From Deinococcus betulae (GTDB lineage: Bacteria; Deinococcota; Deinococci; Deinococcales; Deinococcaceae): a stretch of DNA of 64,000 nt. Shown piece by piece: positions 58,473 through 64,000 of this stretch. The translations under genes were made by a program, and so were the position numbers. The stretch is from assembly GCF_020166395.1 (NCBI RefSeq), contig NZ_JAIQXU010000006.1, forward strand, positions 114,206 through 178,205, read 5' to 3'. The notes below the pieces were generated by a model that had not been told where the DNA came from, searched no databases, and saw only the letters and a program-made list of their open reading frames with translations. Positions within the stretch are counted from its first letter, which is position 1. Each line of letters begins with the position of its first letter.

Positions 58473-59348
58473 CTACCAGTCCACTGCCGCGCGCCGCGCC
58501 ATCCGCAGCCACGCCTCTACCGCAGCCACGTCCGGCCCCTCTGGCAGGCGGGTCTGCGCGGCGGCCTGGTCAAAGTCGCGCTGAAGGGCGGCCCGCCAGC
58601 GGTCAGCCTCGGGCCAGCCCATTTGCCCGGTTTTGACTGCCAGCAGGGCGTCCCGGTGTTCGCTCACGTCCACCAGCACCTCGCCGGTTCGCAGTGTGTG
58701 GGTCCCGCTGAGCAGCAGACGCAACAGATGAACCGCGTGTTTCAGCCTTACCTCACCGTGCGTGCGCTGCTCATTGTCGAGGCGGCGAAACTGGGCCTTT
58801 ACGTACTCGCCGTAGGTCTGCGCGATGCGGCGGCTTAGGAAGGCCCCTCTGATCTCCAGCAGGGCCTGGGCCAGTGGCGTAACCGTCACCGGCAGGGGCG
58901 ACGCCAGCACCTCCAGCACGTTGGGGTTAGCCTTCAGCGCCAGCAGCACGAATTTACGCGCCTCCCAGTACACCTCTTCCACACCCGTGCGGGCATATTC
59001 CAGTTGGGGCGGCGGGTCACTCAAGCCCCAGTGCAGCCGGGCGGGCGGCAGGTAAAAGCCGCGCAGGTCGGTGTCGGAGGTGTCTGTCGAGAGACCGAAC
59101 GCCCGGCTGCCCATCATGCAGGCGTACTGCACAAAGGGGCGCAGGGCTTCGTGGTCGGCTGGGGGAAGGTCGGTGCCGGTGACTTTCAGGTGAACGCGGT
59201 TGACCTTGACGAGCTGCCCGTCAACTTTCACCCCATAGACGCTGCCGGCCTGGGGCGAGTGGACAATGGTGCCGGCCGTCCCTGCTGGAAAGCCGCCCTG
59301 CGGCGTGTGGAGGGTAACGGCGGTGCCGGGCGGCAGGGGGCGACTCAT
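58473..59348 (-). CDS. RlaP-type nucleotidyltransferase, paralogue 2, with N-terminal SH3-like barrel
   Basis: ATG 59348 has TACTCT six bases upstream (leaderless). Residues 5-55 (TAVTLHTPQGGFPAGTAGTIVH) look like a small beta barrel. The nucleotidyltransferase core MMGSRAFGLSTDTSDTDLRGFYLP (about 78-101) matches paralogue 1, followed by the same helical C-terminal part (LRLLLSGTHTLRTGEVLV). It lies 83 bases upstream of the ligase gene on the same strand and may be transcribed with it. The extra domain could recognise RNA or proteins. Confidence 0.87.
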   Translation of the reverse strand: MSRPLPPGTAVTLHTPQGGFPAGTAGTIVHSPQAGSVYGVKVDGQLVKVNRVHLKVTGTDLPPADHEALRPFVQYACMMGSRAFGLSTDTSDTDLRGFYLPPARLHWGLSDPPPQLEYARTGVEEVYWEARKFVLLALKANPNVLEVLASPLPVTVTPLAQALLEIRGAFLSRRIAQTYGEYVKAQFRRLDNEQRTHGEVRLKHAVHLLRLLLSGTHTLRTGEVLVDVSEHRDALLAVKTGQMGWPEADRWRAALQRDFDQAAAQTRLPEGPDVAAVEAWLRMARRAAVDW

Positions 59349-59467
59349 GGGCGCAGAGTAGAGTTCTGCAGCCGGGCAGAGCATCCGCCAAAGCCCCAGT
59401 GACCCGGTACGCTGACCGCCTGCTGCGCCCCACCTCATCTCAGCGTTCTGGTGTCCGATAGGGCCCG

Positions 59468-59794
59468 TTGGCCCGCGCCCTGGCGTTGTACCTCATGCCG
59501 GGGCTGCCCATTCTCGTAGACGCCGACCCCACGCAAGGCCATATGGACATCACTGTGGGCGGCCTGCGGGTCGTCTGGGGAACCGAGGGGCACTGATGGA
59601 GAGCCCGAACCCGGACTGGGTCAGGCTCGCTGGGGAGGGCCGTCTGGACGCTGCAAACCGAGACCCTGACGGGTGGCGAGGCAGCGAGTTGCCGACCACG
59701 CCGCCCCTGACCTTTTCGGCGCCCCCAGGGCCAGCGCTCCGTCACCATCACCAACCCCGACGGCACCACACTGGCTGTCTTTGCCTGGTTGTAA
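59468..59794 (+). pseudogene. Decayed gene with two in-frame stops
   Basis: In one frame TTG 59468 starts [20 protein letters not shown] and [18 protein letters not shown], a stop follows (59594), then [13 protein letters not shown], a second stop, and [20 protein letters not shown] to the TAA at 59794. Protein-like phrases on both sides of the stops suggest one gene decaying by point mutation. Family unknown. Confidence 0.35.
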
Positions 59795-59821
59795 CGCGCG
59801 CCGCCGCCTATCCTCTCTTCC

Positions 59822-60685
59822 ATGACCGGACTCGTGTGGCTGGCGCTGGACGGAGTGGGCCACCCGCAAGACGCGCCGCCAGGGTCGGTGTGGGACCAGG
59901 AGCTGCCTACTCTGCGCCCCCTGGTGGACGCAGGGCGGGCGCTGGACGCGGCGCTGGGCGTACCCGGCCTGCCGCAGTCAGGCACCGGGCAGACCTGCTG
60001 GCTGACCGGAGAAAACGCTGTGGCCCTGATGGGCGAGCATTTTGGGCCGCATCCCGGCCCCACCCTGCAAGCGCGGCTGCGTGAAGCCTCCCTGCCCGCG
60101 CGGCTGGTGCGCGCCGGGGGCCGGGTCGCCTTAGCCAACCACTACGTCCCCGCCTACCTGGAGGCCGCCGAAGCCGGGGGCCGGCGCAACCGCCTGGGCT
60201 GTTTTCCTTTCGCCTTCCGCGCCGCAGGCCTGCCCCTGAATCCCCCCGGCGTGCCCCTGGTGGGGCCGACCCTGGGCCTGAACTTCGCCGCGCCCTGGGG
60301 CGAGGTGACGCCGCTTCACGCCACCGCACACCTGGGCGAGGCGCTGGGCCGGGCCGCCGCCCACTTTGACCTGCTAGCCGTGGACCTGTGGTTCGGTGAC
60401 CTGCTGGGGCACGAAGGCCGCCCGGCCACTCCGCCCGAGGTGACCCAGGCGGGCCGGGCCTACCTGCGCCGGGTGGACGCCCTGCTGCGGGGCCTGCTAG
60501 AGACCGGCGCGCGGGTGGTGCTGAGCAGCGATCACGGCAACCTGGAAGACCTGCGCGTTAAGGCCCACACCACCGCGCGCGTGCCGTTTGCTGGAGTCGG
60601 GGTAGCGGTGGGCAGCGCCGAGACCATCGTTGACGGCGGACGGCGCCTGGCCCAGTGCGTGGGCCTGCCCCCCAACCCTCTTTGA
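59822..60685 (+). CDS. Alkaline-phosphatase-superfamily metalloenzyme
   Basis: TATCCT lies seven bases before the ATG, so the transcript is leaderless. The 287-residue protein has the metal-binding layout: [10 protein letters not shown] (N-terminal Asp), [13 protein letters not shown] with Thr/Ser nucleophile, [11 protein letters not shown] and [13 protein letters not shown] (His). This resembles the cofactor-independent phosphoglycerate-mutase-like or phosphopentomutase branch. Substrate unknown. Confidence 0.85.
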   Translation: MTGLVWLALDGVGHPQDAPPGSVWDQELPTLRPLVDAGRALDAALGVPGLPQSGTGQTCWLTGENAVALMGEHFGPHPGPTLQARLREASLPARLVRAGGRVALANHYVPAYLEAAEAGGRRNRLGCFPFAFRAAGLPLNPPGVPLVGPTLGLNFAAPWGEVTPLHATAHLGEALGRAAAHFDLLAVDLWFGDLLGHEGRPATPPEVTQAGRAYLRRVDALLRGLLETGARVVLSSDHGNLEDLRVKAHTTARVPFAGVGVAVGSAETIVDGGRRLAQCVGLPPNPL

Positions 60686-60708
60686 GTCAAAGATTCTTCG
60701 GTCCAAAG

Positions 60709-60877
60709 TTATCCACAGGTTTATCCACAGGCGCTGTGGACAAGCTGCGGCGAAGGGCTATCCCTTCTGTCGAGAGGGATAGTCTAGACCCTGTCACAGA
60801 CAGGTTTTTCAACGCAAAAAGCCCTGTGTTCCACGGCTTCCAAAGTTATCCACAGCCCCACGTTTCACTGTGGATAA
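60709..60877. other. Cluster of five DnaA boxes
   Basis: TTATCCACA occurs at 60709-60717, 60721-60729 and 60846-60854; its reverse complement TGTGGATAA at 60869-60877 and the one-mismatch TGTGGACAA at 60735-60743. The first three are within 35 bases. Between the groups lies an inverted repeat CTATCCC/GGGATAG (60758-60764, 60776-60782). The last box is inside the trpF C-terminal codons. No AT-rich unwinding region is obvious. A replication-origin-like or DnaA-titration element. Confidence 0.65.
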
Positions 60878-61485
60878 CTGGCTTGGATAGACCGGGCTGC
60901 CTGTACAAAAGCCCGCACGGCGGCGGCATCTTTCAGACCAGGTCGGGCTTCCAGACGGCTTACGGCGTCCACCCCGGCGGGCCCCAGCACCCCGATGGCC
61001 TGCGCCACGTTCTCTGGCCCCAGCCCCCCCGCCAGCCAGGCTCCGGCCGGAAAATCGGCCTTCAGCGCAGCCCAGTCCAGGGGCACGCCGCCGCCCGGCT
61101 CGGGAGCGTCCAGCATCAGGGTGACGCGGGGGTCGGTCCTCCACATGTGGGCAGCCTGGGCCAATTCGGCGGGGCGCACCACACGCAGAACGGGATAATA
61201 CGCGGCGACCCCTTCCACGTAAAGACTTGACAAAGGACCGTGCAGTTGCACGGCACTCAGGCGCGCGGCGTCGGCCACACGCAGCACCTCGTCCAGCCCC
61301 TGCCCCAAAAACACCCCCACGCGGGCCACGGTTGGGCCGACGCTCAGGCCCGCCTCGCGCGCGGCCTGGGGCGTGACCAGCCGCCTGCTGACCGGCGCAA
61401 AGATAAAGCCCAGGGCGTCGGCGCCGGCATCGGCGGCCAGCACAGCGTCGCGCACGCTGGTGGTGCCGCAGACCTTGACCTTCAT
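60865..61485 (-). CDS. trpF: Phosphoribosylanthranilate isomerase
   Basis: The 206-residue TIM barrel converts phosphoribosylanthranilate to CdRP in tryptophan synthesis. The signature [26 protein letters not shown] opens it (catalytic Cys 6 region), and [20 protein letters not shown] (Asp) and GGLGPENV follow. Its last four residues come from a DnaA box. Its ATG overlaps the stop of the small gene upstream (ATGA). No other trp genes are in view. Confidence 0.95.
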   Translation of the reverse strand: MKVKVCGTTSVRDAVLAADAGADALGFIFAPVSRRLVTPQAAREAGLSVGPTVARVGVFLGQGLDEVLRVADAARLSAVQLHGPLSSLYVEGVAAYYPVLRVVRPAELAQAAHMWRTDPRVTLMLDAPEPGGGVPLDWAALKADFPAGAWLAGGLGPENVAQAIGVLGPAGVDAVSRLEARPGLKDAAAVRAFVQAARSIQASYPQ

Positions 61486-61721
61486 TCGCCCCTGGCCTCC
61501 AGCTCGGCCACTCGCGTCTCCAGCGCGCGCACCTGGCGGGTCAGCGCCAGCAGCAGCAGGGCATAGTGGTCGTACAGCTTGGGGCGCTCCATGCGGGTCT
61601 CGCCGGACAGCCAGGCCGAGAGCAGCCCCTCGGCCTCCTGCAAGACCTCGGCGTCGGGCACGTCACGGTAGCTGCGGCTGCCCAGAATCTCGCGGGCGAA
61701 ATTCAGTTCACGGTCACTCAT
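61482..61721 (-). CDS. Small protein upstream of trpF, 79 aa
   Basis: Begins [38 protein letters not shown] and ends in a coiled coil ([25 protein letters not shown]). The stop overlaps the trpF start by four bases, so it is a real, coupled gene. No enzyme motif; an accessory or regulatory role is possible. Confidence 0.8.
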   Translation of the reverse strand: MSDRELNFAREILGSRSYRDVPDAEVLQEAEGLLSAWLSGETRMERPKLYDHYALLLLALTRQVRALETRVAELEARGE

Positions 61722-61725
61722 GGCC

Positions 61726-62133
61726 CTATTCTTGCGCGTCTGCTTTCCCGGCCGTGAACGCGGCGCGGGCGGCCATCACGGCGGCGTGGTGGGCCTCGGC
61801 CCAGAGCCACACCGGGCAGAAGGCTTCACTCAGGCTCAGGCCCAGCGGGGTCAGGGTGTAGTCCACCCTGGGCGGAATCACCGGATGAACCCTGCGGCTC
61901 AGCAGCCCGTCGTATTCCATCTGGCGCAGCGTCTTGGTCAGCATCTTCTGGCTGATGTCGCCCACACGCTCGCCCACCTGGGTAAAGCGCAGGGTGCCGT
62001 GTTCCTCAAGCACTTCCAGAATGAGCAGCGTCCACTTGTCGGCCACCCGGCCCATCATCTCGCGCACCAGGGCCTCTACCTCGGGCGAGGTCTGGGGCCA
62101 GGCTTCGCCCCGCACAGCCTCATGACTTTCCAT
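61726..62133 (-). CDS. HxlR-family transcription regulator
   Basis: The 135-residue protein has the HxlR winged helix: VADKWTLLILEVLEEHGTLRFTQVGERVGDISQKMLTKTLRQMEYDGLLSRR (about residues 30-81). TATAGT lies six bases before the ATG, so the transcript is leaderless. It diverges from the SDR gene and probably controls it. Ligand unknown. Confidence 0.92.
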   Translation of the reverse strand: MESHEAVRGEAWPQTSPEVEALVREMMGRVADKWTLLILEVLEEHGTLRFTQVGERVGDISQKMLTKTLRQMEYDGLLSRRVHPVIPPRVDYTLTPLGLSLSEAFCPVWLWAEAHHAAVMAARAAFTAGKADAQE

Positions 62134-62211
62134 AGGGAGACTATAGAACTTTCGGATGCCTACTTTCCAAAAGAGAGTAAGAGGACTAGGGTACGGCAGG
62201 AGGTTTCAACC
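62134..62211. promoter_or_regulatory. Divergent promoter region of HxlR and SDR genes
   Basis: On the minus strand TATAGT is the -10 of hxlR. On the plus strand TTTCCA, about 17 bases and TAGGGT form a possible SDR promoter. ACTTTC occurs twice at a 15-base period (62152, 62163), about one and a half helical turns apart, and could be the regulator site. Confidence 0.45.
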
Positions 62212-62964
62212 ATGCAGAGCAACGGCAATACCATCCTCGTCACAGGCGGCAGCAGCGGCATTGGACTGGCCCTGGCGCTGGCCCTTCAGGCGCGCGGCAA
62301 CACGATGCTCGTGACTGGGCGCCGTCAGGCGCAGTTGGACGCCCTGACCGCCGCCCATCCTGGCCTGCACGCCTATTCACTGGACATCACCGACCCGGCG
62401 GCCATTGCGGCGCTGGCCGAGCAGGTTACCGCTGACCACCCAGCGCTGAACGTGCTGATCAACAACGCTGGGATCATGGTGGCGGAGGACCTCCTCACCC
62501 TGCCAGACACCGCCACCGCCGAGGCGACGGTAGAGACCAACCTGCTGGGGCCCATCCGGCTGACCCACGCCCTGCTGCCTCACCTGCTGCGGCAGGCCCG
62601 TCCTGTGGTGGTCAACGTGACTTCCGGCCTGGCCTCGGTGCCGCTGGCGGCTACACCCACCTACAGCGCCACCAAGGCCGCGCTGCACTCCTATACCCAG
62701 TCGCTGCGCTGGCAGCTGCGGCACACCGCCGCCCAGGTGATTGAACTGGCGCCGCCCCAGGTCGCCACCGAACTGATGCCCGGCGGCAGCACCCGCCCCA
62801 CCGCCATGCCGCTGGACGAGTTTATCCGCGAGACGCTGGCGCTGCTGGACGCCCAGCCGGGCGCCACCGAACTGCTGGTGGAGCGCGTCTTGCCGCTGCG
62901 CCGCGCCGGGGCCAGCGGCACCTACGACGCGGTGTTTCAGGCCCTGAACAGCAGCCAGGGTTGA
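62212..62964 (+). CDS. Short-chain dehydrogenase/reductase
   Basis: The 250-residue enzyme has the NAD(P) loop TGGSSGIG (residues 11-18), the NNAG motif, and the catalytic Ser, YSATKAALH (Tyr-x3-Lys). The core resembles DltE-like SDRs. GGAGG lies ten bases before the ATG at 62212. Substrate unknown. It is divergent from an HxlR regulator, the usual arrangement for redox-responsive oxidoreductases. Confidence 0.93.
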   Translation: MQSNGNTILVTGGSSGIGLALALALQARGNTMLVTGRRQAQLDALTAAHPGLHAYSLDITDPAAIAALAEQVTADHPALNVLINNAGIMVAEDLLTLPDTATAEATVETNLLGPIRLTHALLPHLLRQARPVVVNVTSGLASVPLAATPTYSATKAALHSYTQSLRWQLRHTAAQVIELAPPQVATELMPGGSTRPTAMPLDEFIRETLALLDAQPGATELLVERVLPLRRAGASGTYDAVFQALNSSQG

Positions 62965-63015
62965 CTCCGCCACCTGGCAGACGCCAGAGGGCTCGGCCGC
63001 ATGCCAGCCTGAGGC

Positions 63016-64000
63016 ATGTCCTCTTCTCCGCCGCGCCGCCTGACCACGCTGCACCTGCTGCTGACCGCGCCCGGCGACGACCGGGTGGCCCACCACACGC
63101 TCTGCATGAACACGATGACCTATTACGGCGAACACGTCCCTGACGCGGCGCGGGCCGCCGGGGTGCAGGGCACGCTGGGCCGCCGCCTGGCCTTTACCGC
63201 TCAGGGCGAGGTGGAGGGGGTGCGGCGCAGCGAGTGCGTGTGGCACCTGCACAGCGCCGCGCCGCTGGGGACAGAAGCGAAGCGGCCCGCCGACCAGCCT
63301 GAGGCCCTGAGGCCCTGGGCTGAAGCCGCCCTCAGTGCCCACACCCCGGCCCGCGCGCCCTGGTTTCAGGCCGGCTGGCAGGAGGGCGCCCTGGCGTGGC
63401 TGGATGAGGAACTGGCCGCCCAGGAGCTGACACGCACCGCCGCGCCGCAGGTGCTGAAGCACTGGCAAATCAGCCTGCTGTGGCGGGTGCCTACAGACAG
63501 GGGGAAGGTGTATTTCAAGGCCGTACCCTCCTTTTTTGCCCGCGAAGTCAGCGCCACCCCGGTCCTGGCGCGCGAGGTGCCCGGCGCGGCGCCCCCGGTG
63601 CTGGCCGCCGACCAGGAACGCGGGTTTTTGCTGCTGGCCGACAGTGGCGAGGCAGAACCGGGTGACCTGACGGGCGTGATGCAGCATCTGGCTGCGGTGC
63701 AGAGGGCCAGCCTGCCGCTGCTGCCCGCGCTGGAACTGCGGGACCGGGGGCCGGCGTACCTGCGGGCCTGGCTGCCGCGCCTGCTGAGCGATGAAACGTT
63801 GCTGACCGGTCAGGACGGCGGGTTCACGCCGCAGGAGGCCGCCCTGCTGCGCGCGCGCCAGGCCGAACTGGACGCGGCGCTGCTTCGGCTGGCCGCCAGC
63901 CCTCTGCCGCTGACCCTGGGCCACGGCGACCTGCACAGCGGCAACGTGACGGCGCATGGCGCTCAGGTGACTCTGCTGGACTGGTCAGACATCTGCCGGA
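63016..64000 (+). CDS. Aminoglycoside-phosphotransferase-fold protein (3' partial)
   Basis: ATG 63016; the frame is open for 328 codons to the window end. Near the C-terminal end is the catalytic loop LGHGDLHSGNVTAHGAQVTLLDWSD (HGDLHxxN, then DW), the APH/choline-kinase family signature. The first 170 residues (TLHLLLTAPGDDRVAHHTLC, TYYGEHVPDAARAAG) are an N-terminal part not typical of aminoglycoside kinases, so this may be a larger APH-like protein with an added domain. The 3' end is outside the window. Substrate unknown. Confidence 0.85.
   Translation, partial: MSSSPPRRLTTLHLLLTAPGDDRVAHHTLCMNTMTYYGEHVPDAARAAGVQGTLGRRLAFTAQGEVEGVRRSECVWHLHSAAPLGTEAKRPADQPEALRPWAEAALSAHTPARAPWFQAGWQEGALAWLDEELAAQELTRTAAPQVLKHWQISLLWRVPTDRGKVYFKAVPSFFAREVSATPVLAREVPGAAPPVLAADQERGFLLLADSGEAEPGDLTGVMQHLAAVQRASLPLLPALELRDRGPAYLRAWLPRLLSDETLLTGQDGGFTPQEAALLRARQAELDAALLRLAASPLPLTLGHGDLHSGNVTAHGAQVTLLDWSDICR

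Noticed and set aside
62377..63957. A 526-codon minus-strand frame opposite the SDR and phosphotransferase genes.
   Set aside because: Spans two divergent real genes and an intergenic region; composition typical of antisense shadows.

Overview
The window is GC-rich chromosomal DNA of a Deinococcus-type bacterium. The evidence is the family content (DUF11 surface proteins, a PriA without helicase motifs, a single-domain RNase II, a ligase/PARG/HD-kinase/nucleotidyltransferase cassette like DRB0098-DRB0100 of D. radiodurans) and the gene starts: many have a TANNNT -10 box only 5 to 7 bases before the start codon and no Shine-Dalgarno sequence, the signature of leaderless transcripts.

Layout. 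1-9772 (minus): four consecutive envelope genes, three with DUF11-like repeats and one (3' end outside the window) ending in a probable outer-membrane barrel; their leader holds a terminator-like hairpin. 10040-19183 (minus): an arginine/carbamoyl-phosphate block, argG, two GNATs, argH, a HIT protein, two more GNATs, a short ArgA-type N-acetylglutamate synthase, a secreted protein and carA. The argH gene has an in-frame N-terminal extension of about 135 codons encoded by DNA of about 45% GC, unlike everything around it. 19658-24642: a small barrel protein, a diguanylate cyclase with an I-site, a LysE-type exporter, a TDGWYWL-motif protein and an MFS transporter behind a 5-codon leader ORF. 24920-27994 (plus): carB.

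28052-35274: small secreted proteins, a GAF plus degenerate GGDEF protein, a three-gene operon with an orphan TAXI binding protein, tRNA-Ala(GGC), a winged-helix regulator and an acyl-CoA dehydrogenase. 35548-38148: a promoter running straight into an intrinsic terminator, then a Crp/Fnr regulator, peptidase E and a GNAT. 38332-40528 (minus): a four-gene DUF4097/SHOCT-like/DUF2089 operon, probably for envelope stress. 40719-50796: RNase II, small secreted proteins, agmatine deiminase (aguA), a duplicated GNAT, a DsbA-like protein, aguB, and a P450 divergent from a helix-turn-helix regulator. AguA and AguB together turn agmatine into putrescine.

50847-59348 (minus): a DUF4384 protein, priA, and the most striking locus: an overlapping operon of ATP-dependent ligase, PARG-type macro domain protein, HD-polynucleotide kinase, RlaP-type nucleotidyltransferase and DEDDh exonuclease, with a second RlaP paralogue upstream. 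This looks like a complete nucleic-acid end-healing and sealing pathway. 59468-64000: a decayed gene, a phosphatase-superfamily gene, a cluster of five DnaA boxes, trpF with a small partner, an HxlR/SDR pair, and the start of an aminoglycoside-phosphotransferase-fold gene cut by the window end.

All calls rest on reading motifs by eye. No database search was run.
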